A stretch of DNA of 64,000 bases from Streptomyces sp. NBC_00190 (GTDB lineage: Bacteria; Actinomycetota; Actinomycetes; Streptomycetales; Streptomycetaceae). The position numbers were made by a program, and so were the translations under genes. The stretch covers positions 6,820,001-6,884,000 of the forward strand of contig NZ_CP108131.1 of the NCBI RefSeq assembly GCF_036203305.1, given 5' to 3'. This document shows positions 37,247-46,591 of the stretch, piece after piece; the stretch's first letter is position 1; each line of letters opens with the position of its first letter. Below the pieces are notes generated by a model. That model did not search any database. It saw nothing but the letters and a program-made list of their open reading frames with translations, and had not been told where the DNA came from.

Positions 37247-38029
37247 GTGGCACGTGGTTCCAACTCGTCCTGCGGCGGCATCGGTTGCGCTGCGATCCTG
37301 CTCCTGACGTTCGTCCTGCCCACGCTCGGGTACCTGCTCTCGCTTCCGCTGACCCTGCCCGACCTGATGGCGGCGCAGACGCCGCCGCAGCAGCTGCACG
37401 GCTTCGTCCCGTACCTGGCCACCTACGCCATCCCGGTCGTGGTGGCGCTCGGCCTGGCACTGTTCGCCGGCCGGCGCCGTGCCTTCGTGTGGTGGCTGGT
37501 CCTGGCGCGGGCCGCGGCCCTGCTGGCGCTGGTCGCCCCGGCCCTGTGGTGGACCGAGAGCAAGGTCGGCGACCAGCCCCTGTGGAACGTCCGGGCGACG
37601 GCCGAGAGTCTGGCCGCCGGGCTGGTCGCGGCCGCCTTCGTCGCCGCGGTCCGCTGGTGGGACCGCTCCCGCGGCGGCACGCTCGCGCCGAAGGGCACCC
37701 AGCGGCCGGGCACCCAGCGGCCGGCTCCGGGCGAGGTCTGGCTGGCGATGGTGCCGCTCCGCGAGGATCCCGCGCGGCAACTGCGGCACTACTGCGTGGT
37801 GCTGGCCGCCCACGCCGACCACGCGGAGGTCGCCCAGATCACCAGCCAGGACAAGGACGGGCGGTCCGACCACATCCGGATGCCGAACGACGGCTGGGAC
37901 AAGGTCTCCGGCCGGCCCCACTGGGTGGAGATCGGCCGGCCGCCGCGCCAGGTCGACTACCGGCTGTTCCTCAAGACCCGGCCCCAGGGGCACTGTCCGG
38001 CCCCGGTGTGGCGCCAGCTCAGCCGGTGA
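37247..38029 (+). CDS. Membrane protein with C-terminal PemK/MazF-like soluble domain
   Basis: 260 aa from GTG 37247 (GGGGGG upstream). Four hydrophobic segments lie in the first half (about residues 13-33, 53-75, 81-100, 118-135). The C-terminal half begins APGEVWLAMVPLREDPARQLRHYCVVL and continues AEVAQITSQDK, resembling the SH3-like core of PemK/MazF-fold proteins (GEVWxxxVP...KxRP). The usual RNase contact residues are not clear, so toxin activity should not be assumed. Function unknown. Confidence 0.7.
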   Translation: MARGSNSSCGGIGCAAILLLTFVLPTLGYLLSLPLTLPDLMAAQTPPQQLHGFVPYLATYAIPVVVALGLALFAGRRRAFVWWLVLARAAALLALVAPALWWTESKVGDQPLWNVRATAESLAAGLVAAAFVAAVRWWDRSRGGTLAPKGTQRPGTQRPAPGEVWLAMVPLREDPARQLRHYCVVLAAHADHAEVAQITSQDKDGRSDHIRMPNDGWDKVSGRPHWVEIGRPPRQVDYRLFLKTRPQGHCPAPVWRQLSR

Positions 38030-38040
38030 CCGGGCCGACG

Positions 38041-38568
38041 TCAGAGCCGGTGGACCCGTTCCTGCTCGAAGGCCAGCGGAGACCGCCCGGACGCGAGGAT
38101 CCGCAGTCCGGGGGCCACCGCGAGCAGACGGCGCAGCCAGGCCAGTGCTTCGGGGCCGAGCTGTTCGGTGCCGTCCAGGACGAGCAGCATGTCCCGTTCG
38201 GCCAGCCACGAGGCGGTGTCCGCCGTCCCGCACGGCAGGAAGCGCATGCCGCGTACGCAGCCCAGTTCGGCCGTCAGCTCGCGGACTCCGTAGCCGCCCC
38301 GGAGCGGGTCCAGGGCGATGACGGCCACCCCGTCGTAGAAGTTCGACGCGAGCCGCCGGGCGATCTCCCGTACGAGCAGGCTCCGCGGCCCGCGTAAACC
38401 TCCCGTCACCGTCACTACGCGCCCCCTGCGGACGGTGGTGAGCAGCCGGGACATCTCGGTGGACGTCGCGGGCAGTGTCGTTGCGGGCGAACCGGATTCC
38501 CTCATCGGCACGATGCCCCCCATTGCATGCGTGACCAAGCGCGGCAAAAGGGTTGTTTCAAGCCGCAT
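38041..38568 (-). CDS. Truncated, P-loop-degenerate STAND/NB-ARC-like protein
   Basis: 175 aa from ATG 38568; ATG 38523 is an alternative. VVTVTGGLRGPRSLLVREIARRL (about residues 45-67) aligns with the Walker A strand-loop of NB-ARC regulators, but the lysine is replaced by Arg and the glycines are lost. MLLVLDGTEQLGPEALAWL (about 128-146) matches their Walker B, and LRILASGRSPLAFEQERVHRL is the sensor strand, after which the protein simply ends. No DNA-binding domain or TPR repeats. It may be a decayed AfsR/LuxR-type regulator fragment or a small non-hydrolysing partner protein. Confidence 0.65.
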   Translation of the reverse strand: MRLETTLLPRLVTHAMGGIVPMRESGSPATTLPATSTEMSRLLTTVRRGRVVTVTGGLRGPRSLLVREIARRLASNFYDGVAVIALDPLRGGYGVRELTAELGCVRGMRFLPCGTADTASWLAERDMLLVLDGTEQLGPEALAWLRRLLAVAPGLRILASGRSPLAFEQERVHRL

Positions 38569-38820
38569 GACGATGATTATCCGCCGCCTGCGCCATGAGG
38601 CCAGGGGAATGTCACATTCCGGAGAGAACGGGCCGCCGCGGCGCCCCGACGAGCTCGGCGGCCCGCCGAGCACAGCGACCCGCATCCGGCGTAGTTCCCG
38701 TCGGCCCTGTGACGTACGTGTCCGGGCGCGCGCACCCCGAACGGTTGTCGGGCAGCCGGTAATGGGCTCTACTGCTGTGCAGCCACCCACCGGGGGCATA
38801 CGCACGGGGGAGGGGCCAGG

Positions 38821-40539
38821 ATGAGCGCGGACCGGCGATCCGACGGGCGGGCCGCCCGTCGCGGTCCGCACCGGCACCGGCGCCGATCCGGCTTCCGGGG
38901 CCGCAGGCCGCTGCTCGCCCTGCTGATCTCCGCCTTCCTCCTGGTCGGGGTCTGCGCGGCCACCGGGATCGCCTGGGACCCCTTCAACGGGGCCTCACCT
39001 CAGGCCGGTTCGGCCCCCGCCATCGGCATCCCGTCGCCCACCGGGCCCGGCAGCGCCGCGCCCGGCGCCTCCGACCCGGCCACCCCGCAGCCGGCCGACA
39101 GCCCGCCGCCCACCAAGGGCGCGGCCGCCAAGGGCAACCCCAAGGGCGCGGTGGACACCGGGGCCGCCCGCCCCTCCGGCGCCCTGCCCTTCGACCTGCC
39201 CCAGCCGGCCGCCCTGCGCTCCGGCGCGGCGGGCGGGAAGCTGGTGTTCGCCCACTACTTCACCCCGTACCCCCTCTCCCTCGACAACGCGAGCGCGGAC
39301 GGCGACTACTACACCCGCAACTACCTGAACCCGGGCGGCGAGAGCGGCAAGCACGAGAAGTACGGCGGCCTGCTGCGCGACCGGCCGCTGCCCACCCCGC
39401 CCAAGGCCGGCGACTGGGAGTACGCCAACCTCCAGCAGGAGGTACGCACCGCCCGCGCGGCGGGCATCGACGGGTTCACCCTCGACATGCTCTCCCTCTC
39501 CGGCAAGAACTGGGACCGCTCCAACCTCCTGATGGCGGCGGCCCGTTCGGTGGACCCGGCATTCAAGATCATGCTGATGCCGGACATGACCTCGCTGAAC
39601 ACCGACGACCCGGGCGTGCTCGCCGACGCGATCGCCACCCTCGGCGGCGCCCCCGCCGCCCACCGGCTCCCCGACGGCCGGCTCGTCGTCTCCCCCTTCA
39701 AAGCGGAGGCGAAGAGCGCGGCCTGGTGGACCCAGGTCATGGAGATCCTGAAGACCAGGCACGGCGTCCGCACCGCCTTCGTCCCGCTCTTCCTCGACTT
39801 CGGGGCCCACAACGGCGCCTTCGCCCCGATCAGTTACGGCTTCTCCGAGTGGGGCAGCCGCAGTTACGTCGGCCAGGAGAGCAGCACCCGCGACGTCCGC
39901 CGGGCGCACGACCTGGGCAAGATCTGGATGCAGCCCGTCTCCGTCCAGGACGCCCGCCCCAACCAGGGCATCTACGACGAGGCCGGCAACACCGCGACCC
40001 TGCGCTCCACCTGGACGCACGCCATCGAGGACGGCGCCGACTGGGTGCAGCTCACCACCTGGAACGACTACTCGGAAGGCAGCCAGTTCGCGCCCTCCCT
40101 GCACAACGGCCACGCCTACCTGGACCTGACCTCGTACTACCTCACCAAGTTCAAGACGGGCAGCTGGCCGAAGATCGTCCGGGACACGCTGTACCTCACC
40201 GCCCGCACCCAGTTCGCGAGCGCCGACCCGACGGGCGGCCAGTCGCTGCTGATGGCGCCGCGCAAGGGCAGCGCGGCGCCCCGGGACACCGTGGAGGTGC
40301 TCAGCTTCCTCGCCGAGCCGGCGGTCGTCCGTACGGCCGTCGGATCCGCGAAGGACACCCACGAGGCACCCGCGGGGATCCACTCGCAACTGCTCCCGCT
40401 GAAGCCCGGCACGGCCTCGGCCGAGGTGGTGCGGGACGGCAGGGGCGGCGCGGACGTGGAGCTGCCGTACCCGGTGGACCGCACGGTGGAGGTCCAGGAC
40501 CTCCAGTACTACGCGGCGACCAGCGGACGGGAACAGTAG
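38821..40539 (+). CDS. Secreted or membrane-anchored glycoside hydrolase, GH71-like
   Basis: 572 aa from ATG 38821 with GGGGGAGGGG upstream. An Arg-rich N-terminus precedes one hydrophobic helix (about residues 29-52), which can be an uncleaved anchor or signal peptide, then a Pro/Ala/Gly linker to about 135. The catalytic part opens KLVFAHYFTPYPLSLDN, followed by TARAAGIDGFTLDMLSL (about 211-227) and IMLMPDMTS, the GH71 (alpha-1,3-glucanase) barrel pattern. The Asp in FTLDML and MPDMT are candidate catalytic residues. Substrate is inferred only from family. Confidence 0.8.
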   Translation: MSADRRSDGRAARRGPHRHRRRSGFRGRRPLLALLISAFLLVGVCAATGIAWDPFNGASPQAGSAPAIGIPSPTGPGSAAPGASDPATPQPADSPPPTKGAAAKGNPKGAVDTGAARPSGALPFDLPQPAALRSGAAGGKLVFAHYFTPYPLSLDNASADGDYYTRNYLNPGGESGKHEKYGGLLRDRPLPTPPKAGDWEYANLQQEVRTARAAGIDGFTLDMLSLSGKNWDRSNLLMAAARSVDPAFKIMLMPDMTSLNTDDPGVLADAIATLGGAPAAHRLPDGRLVVSPFKAEAKSAAWWTQVMEILKTRHGVRTAFVPLFLDFGAHNGAFAPISYGFSEWGSRSYVGQESSTRDVRRAHDLGKIWMQPVSVQDARPNQGIYDEAGNTATLRSTWTHAIEDGADWVQLTTWNDYSEGSQFAPSLHNGHAYLDLTSYYLTKFKTGSWPKIVRDTLYLTARTQFASADPTGGQSLLMAPRKGSAAPRDTVEVLSFLAEPAVVRTAVGSAKDTHEAPAGIHSQLLPLKPGTASAEVVRDGRGGADVELPYPVDRTVEVQDLQYYAATSGREQ

Positions 40540-40653
40540 CGGAGCGCGGCGGCCACCGGCAGGCCACTCCGTCCGGATTGGCCTTGTGGGCTCGGCCGCC
40601 GCCCTTGCATGATCCGGAAGCAGGCCAGCCGCACCCGTCACCCGGAGGTACCC

Positions 40654-41793
40654 GTGACCGAGCACGCCACCCCGACCGCCTTTCCCGGAGGCTCCGCCCT
40701 GTTCCGGCTGGACCCGGGCGTCGCGCACCTCAACCACGGCTCCTACGGGGCGGTACCCCTCCCCGTCCAGGAGGTCCAGGAGGTGCTGCGTGCCGAGGCC
40801 CACGCCGACCCCGACGCCTTCTTCTACGCCGTCTCCGACCGGCTGGCCGGGGCCCGCGGCCGGATCGCGGCCCGCCTCGGGACGGACCCCGAAGGCCTCG
40901 CCTTCATCTCCAACGCCACCGAGGGCGCCAACATCGCGCTCGACGCCGTCCCGCTCGAAGACGGCGACGAGATCCTGGTCACCGACCACGGCTACGGCAC
41001 CGTGACCGCCGCGGCCGCCCGCCGCGCGCCCGTCACCACGGTGGCCCTGGACCCGCACCTGCCCGACGAGGACGCCGTACGCGAGGCCGTGCTGGCGGCG
41101 CTCACGCCCCGCACGAAGGTGGCCCTCCTCGACCACGTCAGCTCGCCGACCGCCCGCCTCGTGGCCGGACCGCGGCTCCTCGCGGACCTCGCCGCGCGCG
41201 GGATCGTCACCGTCGTCGACGGCGCCCACACCCCCGGCGCGCTGGCCGAGCCGGTCGCCGGGGCCGACTTCTGGTTCGGGAACCTGCACAAGTGGGGCTA
41301 CGCCCCTTCCGGCAGCGCGCTCCTCGCCGTCGCCCCCGCCCACCGGGACCGCGTCAGGGCCCTGGTGCCCTCCTGGGAGGACCACCGCGGCTTCCCCCGC
41401 TCGGTCGACTACCGGGCCACCGCCGACTACACCGGTTGGCTGGCCGCCCCGGAGGGCCTCGACCTGCTCGACCGCCTCGGCGCCGACAAGGTACGGGCCC
41501 ACAACAGCGCGCTCGCCGCCTACGGTGCGGACCTGCTCGCCCGGATCCCCGGGTTCACCGCCCTCCCGCACACCCCGGTCCTGCCGATGCGCTCCCTGCT
41601 GCTGCCGCCCGGCGTCGCCGAGACCCAGGACGCCGCCCGGGCCATGCGCGAGGAACTCGCGGCGAAGCTCCGTATCCGGGTCCTGGTCTGGCCCCGGCCG
41701 GGCGGCGGCGGCCTGCGCGTGTGCGGGCAGGTGTACAACCACCCCGAGGAGTACGAACGCCTCGCCGCGGCCCTGCCCGCGTTCCTGGCGTAA
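40654..41793 (+). CDS. Class V aminotransferase, isopenicillin-N-epimerase-like
   Basis: 379 aa from GTG 40654 with GGAGG six nt upstream; an ATG at 40609 is in frame but has no site. The PLP fold opens VAHLNHGSYGAVP (about residues 26-38), has FISNATEGANIAL (about 88-100), VVDGAHTPGAL with the cofactor Asp (about 187-197) and the Schiff-base Lys in FGNLHKWGYAPSGS (about 209-222). These are hallmarks of the isopenicillin N epimerase/cysteine desulfurase-like branch. Substrate unknown; no penicillin genes nearby. Confidence 0.88.
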   Translation: MTEHATPTAFPGGSALFRLDPGVAHLNHGSYGAVPLPVQEVQEVLRAEAHADPDAFFYAVSDRLAGARGRIAARLGTDPEGLAFISNATEGANIALDAVPLEDGDEILVTDHGYGTVTAAAARRAPVTTVALDPHLPDEDAVREAVLAALTPRTKVALLDHVSSPTARLVAGPRLLADLAARGIVTVVDGAHTPGALAEPVAGADFWFGNLHKWGYAPSGSALLAVAPAHRDRVRALVPSWEDHRGFPRSVDYRATADYTGWLAAPEGLDLLDRLGADKVRAHNSALAAYGADLLARIPGFTALPHTPVLPMRSLLLPPGVAETQDAARAMREELAAKLRIRVLVWPRPGGGGLRVCGQVYNHPEEYERLAAALPAFLA

Positions 41794-41813
41794 AGGACGC
41801 TGGGCAGGGAGGC

Positions 41814-42566
41814 TCAGCCGCGCCTGAGCAGGTACGTGTCCATGATCCAGCCCTTGCGGGCGCGGGCCTCGGTGCGCAGCTCCTCGATGCGCCCGGCGAC
41901 GTCCGCGAGCCTGCCCTGCACCAGGATCTCGTCAGGGGTGCCGACGTAGGCCCCCCAGTAGATGAAGAGGTCCTGGTCCAGGTGGGCGGTGAAGGCGTGC
42001 CGGGCGTCCAGCATCACCACCACGTCGTCCACGTCCTGCGGCCAGCCCTCGGCCAGCCGCCGCCCGGTGGTGATCTGGACCGGGCGGCCCACCCGGTTCA
42101 GGTTGGTCCGGTGCCGCGCCAGCAGCGCCGAGACGCTGCTGATGCCGGGTACCACCTCGTGCTCGAAGGCCACCCGGCCCCGCTCCAGCACCTCGTCGAG
42201 GATGGCGAGGGTGGAGTCGTACAGCGAGGGATCGCCCCACACCAGGAACGCCCCGGTCTCGCCGTCCGCCAGATCCTCCGCGATGAACCGCTCGAAGAGC
42301 TCGGCCCGCGCGCTGCGCCAGCCGTCCACCGTCGGGGTGTAGTCGGCGGGGGTCCGGTCCCGGTCCGGGTCCCGGCCCTCCACCAGCCGGTGGCCGGGGC
42401 GGGCGTGCTCGTCGAGCATCGCGCGCCGCAGCCCGGTCAGATCCGCCTTCTCCTCGCCCTTCTCCAGGATGAGGAACGCGTCCGCCGCGCCGATCGCCTT
42501 GACGGCCTGGAGGGTCAGGTGGTCCGGGTCGCCCGCGCCTATGCCGATCACTGAGAACTTCTTCAC
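41814..42566 (-). CDS. cobF: Precorrin-6A synthase (deacetylating), CobF
   Basis: 250 aa from GTG 42566. SAM-dependent tetrapyrrole methylase fold: KKFSVIGIGAGDPDHLTLQAVKAI (about residues 2-25), then FLVWGDPSLYDSTLAILDEV (about 102-121), and EHEVVPGISSVSALLARHRT (about 130-149). GRRLAEGWP later in the chain is also CobF-like. Reaction: C-1 methylation and deacetylation of precorrin-5 in aerobic cobalamin synthesis. Isolated from other cob genes here and divergent from lutA with an 18-nt gap. Confidence 0.9.
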   Translation of the reverse strand: MKKFSVIGIGAGDPDHLTLQAVKAIGAADAFLILEKGEEKADLTGLRRAMLDEHARPGHRLVEGRDPDRDRTPADYTPTVDGWRSARAELFERFIAEDLADGETGAFLVWGDPSLYDSTLAILDEVLERGRVAFEHEVVPGISSVSALLARHRTNLNRVGRPVQITTGRRLAEGWPQDVDDVVVMLDARHAFTAHLDQDLFIYWGAYVGTPDEILVQGRLADVAGRIEELRTEARARKGWIMDTYLLRRG

Positions 42567-42584
42567 GGCGCTATTGTGCCCGTC

Positions 42585-43340
42585 ATGCGCGTCGCCCTGT
42601 TCGTCACCTGCGTCAACGACGCGCTGTACCCGCGGACCGGCATCGCCGTCGTGCGGCTCCTGGAGCGGCTCGGCGTCACCGTGGACTTCCCGGCGGCCCA
42701 GAGCTGCTGCGGGCAGCCGCAGTACAACACCGGCTACCGGTACGAGACCGAACCGCTGATGCGGCGTACGGCCGAGGCCTTCGCGGGCTACCAGTACGTG
42801 GTCACCCCCTCCGGGTCCTGCGCCGCGATGATCCGCGAGCACTACCCGCGCATCGGCCGCAAGGCGGCGGGGGAGGGGCGCGGCACCGCACTCGCGGAGG
42901 CGGCGCGGTCGCTGTCACCCCGCGTGTACGAACTGACCGAGTTCCTGGTCGACGTCCTCGGCGTGACCGACGTGGGCGCGTACTTCCCGCACACCGTCAC
43001 CTATCACCCCTCTTGTCACGGTCTACGGGGACTCGGGCTCGGGGACCGGCCGCGACGGCTGCTCGCCGCGGTCAAGGGCCTGCAGCTGATCGAGCTGCCC
43101 GGCGCCGAGGAGTGCTGCGGCTTCGGCGGGACCTTCGCGGTCAAGAACCCCGACGTGTCGGCCGCGATGGGCGCCGACAAAACCGCGGCCGCCCGGGCCA
43201 CGGGCGCGGAGGTGCTGTGCGGCGCCGACAACTCATGCCTGGCCCACCTCGACGGCCTGCTGCGCCGGGCCGGAGCCCCGCTGCGCGCCCTGCACCTCGC
43301 CGAGATCCTGGCCGCCACGGAGGAGGAACCGCTGCGATGA
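42585..43340 (+). CDS. lutA: L-lactate utilisation protein LutA (CCG-domain Fe-S oxidoreductase)
   Basis: 251 aa from ATG 42585; GTG 42576 adds three residues. Two Cys-rich CCG (DUF224) modules: AAQSCCGQPQYNTG (about residues 39-52) with TPSGSC, and YHPSCHG, then EECCGFGGTFAVK (about 183-195). Family role: subunit of the LutABC iron-sulfur L-lactate dehydrogenase that oxidises lactate to pyruvate. It forms a tight operon with lutB and lutC by 4-nt overlaps. Confidence 0.94.
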   Translation: MRVALFVTCVNDALYPRTGIAVVRLLERLGVTVDFPAAQSCCGQPQYNTGYRYETEPLMRRTAEAFAGYQYVVTPSGSCAAMIREHYPRIGRKAAGEGRGTALAEAARSLSPRVYELTEFLVDVLGVTDVGAYFPHTVTYHPSCHGLRGLGLGDRPRRLLAAVKGLQLIELPGAEECCGFGGTFAVKNPDVSAAMGADKTAAARATGAEVLCGADNSCLAHLDGLLRRAGAPLRALHLAEILAATEEEPLR

Positions 43341-44806
43341 CGGGTGTCCATCTCGGCATGCCCGCGTTTCCCGACGCGGCCCGCGAGGCCGTACGGGACG
43401 ACGTACTGCGCGCCAATCTGCGCCGCGCCACGCACACCATCCGCGACAAACGGGCCCGGGCGGTCGCCGAGCTGGCGGACTGGGACCGGCTGCGCGCGGC
43501 CGGCAAGGCCGTCAAGGACCACACGCTGCGCCATCTCGACCGCTACCTCGTCCAGTTGGAGCAGGCGGTGACGGCGGCCGGCGGGACCGTCCACTGGGCG
43601 GCCGACGCCGAGGAGGCGAACCGGATCGTCACCGGCCTGATCCGGGAGACGGGCGAGCGGGAAGTGGTCAAGGTCAAGTCCATGGCCACCCAGGAGATCG
43701 GCCTCAACGAGGCGCTGGAGGCCGCCGGGATCACCGCGTACGAGACCGACCTCGCCGAACTCATCGTCCAGCTCGGCCACGACCGGCCCTCGCACATCCT
43801 GGTCCCGGCCATCCACCGCAACCGCGCCGAGATCCGCGACACCTTCCGTGCCGAGATGGGCCGCCTGGGCCGGCCGGCGCCCGAGCCGCTCGGCGACGAC
43901 CCCCGGGAGCTCGCCGAGGCGGCGCGCCTGCACCTGCGCGAGAAGTTCCTTCGGGCCAAGGTCGCCGTCTCCGGCGCCAACTTCATGGTCGCCGAGACCG
44001 GGACGATGGTCGTCTTCGAGTCGGAGGGCAACGGCCGGATGTGCCTGACCCTGCCCGAGACCCTGATCTCGGTGGTGGGCGTGGAGAAGGTGGTCCCGAC
44101 CTTCCGCGACCTGGAGATCTTCCTCCAGACGCTGCCGCGCTCCTCGACGGCCGAGCGGATGAACCCGTACACGACGATGTGGACGGGAACGACGGACGGC
44201 GACGGGCCCCGTGCCTTCCACCTCGTCCTCCTCGACAACGGCCGCACCGACACCCTCGCCGACGAGGTGGGCCGCCAGGCCCTGCGCTGCATCCGCTGTT
44301 CCGCCTGCCTGAATGTCTGCCCCGTCTACGAACGCGCCGGCGGCCACGCCTACGGCTCCGTCTACCCCGGCCCCATCGGCGCCATCCTCAGCCCCCAACT
44401 GCGCGGCACCGGCAGTGAGATCGACGCCTCGCTGCCCTTCGCGTCGACGCTCTGCGGAGCCTGCTACGAGGTGTGCCCCGTCGCCATCGACATCCCCGAG
44501 GTCCTCGTCCACCTGCGCGAACGGGTGGCCCAGGGCGGACCGGTGACCCGGGACGGCATCCGCGTCACGGTCCGCCCCGCGCACGGCCGCACCGCCGAAC
44601 GGGCCGCCATGCGCGCCGCCCGGCTCCTCCTGGACCACCCGGGAGCGCTCAGGGCGGGCGAGCGCCTGCTGGCCCGGGCCCGCCGGCTGCGCCCGCGCCG
44701 GCTGCCGGGGCCGGGGCGGGCCTGGACCGGCACCCGCGAACTGCCCGACATCCCGGCGGAGTCCTTCCGCGACTGGTGGACCCGAGAACGGGGGACCCCG
44801 CAGTGA
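43337..44806 (+). CDS. lutB: L-lactate utilisation iron-sulfur protein LutB
   Basis: 489 aa from ATG 43337, ATGA overlap with lutA. The N-terminal LUD domain covers about residues 50-295 (VVKVKSMATQEIGLNEAL, ANFMVAETGTMVVFESEGNGR). Two 4Fe-4S motifs follow: CIRCSACLNVCPVY (about 317-330) and CGACYEVCPVAID (about 374-386). It carries electrons in the Lut complex. The terminal ~60 residues are Arg-rich. Confidence 0.95.
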   Translation: MTGVHLGMPAFPDAAREAVRDDVLRANLRRATHTIRDKRARAVAELADWDRLRAAGKAVKDHTLRHLDRYLVQLEQAVTAAGGTVHWAADAEEANRIVTGLIRETGEREVVKVKSMATQEIGLNEALEAAGITAYETDLAELIVQLGHDRPSHILVPAIHRNRAEIRDTFRAEMGRLGRPAPEPLGDDPRELAEAARLHLREKFLRAKVAVSGANFMVAETGTMVVFESEGNGRMCLTLPETLISVVGVEKVVPTFRDLEIFLQTLPRSSTAERMNPYTTMWTGTTDGDGPRAFHLVLLDNGRTDTLADEVGRQALRCIRCSACLNVCPVYERAGGHAYGSVYPGPIGAILSPQLRGTGSEIDASLPFASTLCGACYEVCPVAIDIPEVLVHLRERVAQGGPVTRDGIRVTVRPAHGRTAERAAMRAARLLLDHPGALRAGERLLARARRLRPRRLPGPGRAWTGTRELPDIPAESFRDWWTRERGTPQ

Positions 44807-45432
44807 CGAGCAAGGACCGCATCCTGGCCCGCATCCGCCGGGCCGTGCCGGGCGGCCCCGAGGTGGGCATCCCCCGGGACTACCTCCGCGCGCACGGCGC
44901 CCGCACCCCGGCCGAGAGCGCCGACCTGCTCGCCGCCAACCTGGCCGAGTACCGCGCGACGGTCCACCGCACCGGCGAGGACGACCTCCCCATGCTGCTG
45001 ATGCGGCTTCTGGCCGTGCGCGGTTCCCGGACGGTCCTCGTGCCGCCCGCGCTGCCCCCGCACTGGCTCGCCGCGGCCGACCCGACCCGCATCCACGACC
45101 GCGCCGGGTCCACCCCGTACCAACTGGACGAGGTCGACAGCGTGGTCACCGGCTGCGCCCTGGCCATCGCCGAAACGGGAACGATCGTCCTCGACGGCGG
45201 GCCCGAACAGGGGCGCCGGCGCATCACCCTGATCCCCGACCACCACATCTGCGTCGTCCGCGTACCGGAACAGCTGGTGGACTCCGTGCCGCAGGCCCTC
45301 GAACGCCTCGACCCCGTCCGCCCGCTGACCTGGATCTCCGGACCCTCCGCCACCAGCGACATCGAACTGGACCGGGTGGAGGGCGTGCACGGCCCCCGCA
45401 CCCTGGAGGTGATCCTCCTCGGCGCACAATGA
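44803..45432 (+). CDS. lutC: L-lactate utilisation protein LutC
   Basis: 209 aa from GTG 44803 (GTGA overlap). LUD-domain protein: VTSKDRILARIRRAV opening, CALAIAETGTIVLDGGPEQGRR (about residues 121-142) and late SGPSATSDIELDRVEGVHGPRTLEV (about 175-199), the conserved end of LutC. Third member of the LutABC operon; no GntR-type regulator gene lies beside it in this window. Confidence 0.94.
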   Translation: MTSKDRILARIRRAVPGGPEVGIPRDYLRAHGARTPAESADLLAANLAEYRATVHRTGEDDLPMLLMRLLAVRGSRTVLVPPALPPHWLAAADPTRIHDRAGSTPYQLDEVDSVVTGCALAIAETGTIVLDGGPEQGRRRITLIPDHHICVVRVPEQLVDSVPQALERLDPVRPLTWISGPSATSDIELDRVEGVHGPRTLEVILLGAQ

Positions 45433-45436
45433 GGTC

Positions 45437-45829
45437 ATGCCCACCCACATCGCCCTCACCGCCCTCGTGGTCCACGACTACGACGAGGCCATCGACTTCT
45501 ACACGCGCGCCCTCGGCTTCGACCTCGCCGAGGACACCGAGCGCCCGGACGGCTCCCGCTGGGTCGTCGTCCGCCCGCCCGGCGCCAAGGAGACCGCGCT
45601 GCTGCTGGCCCGCGCCAAGGACGAGGCCCAGCGCTCCAGGGTGGGCGACCAGACGGGCGGCCGGGTCGGCTTCTTCCTCTACACCGACGACTTCGCCCGC
45701 GACCACGCCCGGATGGCCGCCGAGGGAGTCCGCTTCCTGGAGGAGCCGCGCCACGAGGCGTACGGCTCCGTCGTCGTCTTCGAGGACCTCTACGGCAACC
45801 GCTGGGACCTACTCCAGCCCGCCCGCTAG
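45437..45829 (+). CDS. VOC/glyoxalase-fold protein
   Basis: 130 aa from ATG 45437, four nt after lutC. Paired beta-alpha-beta3 modules: HIALTALVVHDYDEAIDFYTRALGF at the start and VVFEDLYGNRWDLLQ at the end, with His, Glu and an Asp in the metal-ligand places. Possible roles are glyoxalase, dioxygenase or resistance; none can be chosen. It ends 21 nt inside the convergent DUF309 gene. Confidence 0.88.
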   Translation: MPTHIALTALVVHDYDEAIDFYTRALGFDLAEDTERPDGSRWVVVRPPGAKETALLLARAKDEAQRSRVGDQTGGRVGFFLYTDDFARDHARMAAEGVRFLEEPRHEAYGSVVVFEDLYGNRWDLLQPAR

Positions 45830-46291
45830 CCGCGGCGCCTCCCGCGCGGCATCGACGGCCGGGCCGCCGTCCGCGACCCGGCCGGCCAGCTCCCGGGCCC
45901 AGCGCACCAGGCCCGCCACGTCGACCCCGTACGGCCCCCCGTCCAGCCCCTCGATCCCGGCGGCCCCGCGGCGCAGCAGCCGCGCCCCGCCGACCGGGTT
46001 GCCGCGCGCGGCGTGCGTCAGCCCGACCGCGAGCTGCGCGAGCCCCCGCCAGAGCGGGGCCGCGGCCCCGGGCCCGGACTTCCAGGCGTCCTCGAACACC
46101 TCGTGCGCGTGGAACGGCATCCCGGCGTCCAGCAGCCGCTGCGCCTCCCGGACGGTCTGGGCGGGGGAGCGCACCACCCCCTCGGGCTGCCGCTCCACCC
46201 CGGGCACCCCGTAGGGCAGCGGCCGCCCCAGCCCGTCCCTGGGCCGAGCGCTGCGCGCCCGCCCTTCGGCATCCCGATCTCGTGTGTTCAC
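45809..46291 (-). CDS. DUF309 protein
   Basis: 160 aa from GTG 46291 (GGAGAGGATGGGG upstream); longer in-frame starts reach 46399, at the edge of the tRNA. The family motif RLLDAGMPFHAHEVFEDAWK (about residues 49-68) and LWRGLAQLAVGLTHAARGN (about 76-94) is an all-helical pattern; related proteins have a conserved HE pair of unknown role. It overlaps the VOC gene tail-to-tail. Confidence 0.85.
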   Translation of the reverse strand: MNTRDRDAEGRARSARPRDGLGRPLPYGVPGVERQPEGVVRSPAQTVREAQRLLDAGMPFHAHEVFEDAWKSGPGAAAPLWRGLAQLAVGLTHAARGNPVGGARLLRRGAAGIEGLDGGPYGVDVAGLVRWARELAGRVADGGPAVDAAREAPRLAGGLE

Positions 46292-46399
46292 CGCCCCATC
46301 CTCTCCCCCCTCGATTACCGGTGCATGCACACCCGTCTGCGTGGGGTAATGTTCTGCATGTGCCGCCGAGCAGGGGGAAACCCCAGGTCGAGAGCACAT

Positions 46400-46474
<75 letters not shown>

Positions 46475-46500
46475 TAGAGTTCTACTCATAGTCGCAGGTC

Positions 46501-46534
46501 AGAGCCCTGCTTCACTTCGGTGAGGCAGGGCTCT
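46501..46534 (+). terminator. tRNA terminator, copy 2
   Basis: AGAGCCCTGCTTCAC-TTCG-GTGAGGCAGGGCTCT, 15-bp stem with one mismatch or wobble and a TTCG loop. Same design and position as at 26433-26464. Confidence 0.85.
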
Positions 46535-46591
46535 TGATCGTTTTCCGCGGCGATGTGTCACATTTGGTCACAAGACGGGATGGATCTTGCC

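Noticed and set aside
37700..38029. Toxin call for the C-terminal PemK/MazF-like domain
   Set aside because: The fold resemblance is only partial, it is fused to a membrane domain, and no antitoxin gene is adjacent.
38995..41742. A 915-codon antisense frame across the GH71-like and class V aminotransferase genes
   Set aside because: It crosses two well-supported genes and an intergenic gap, and has no recognisable domain.
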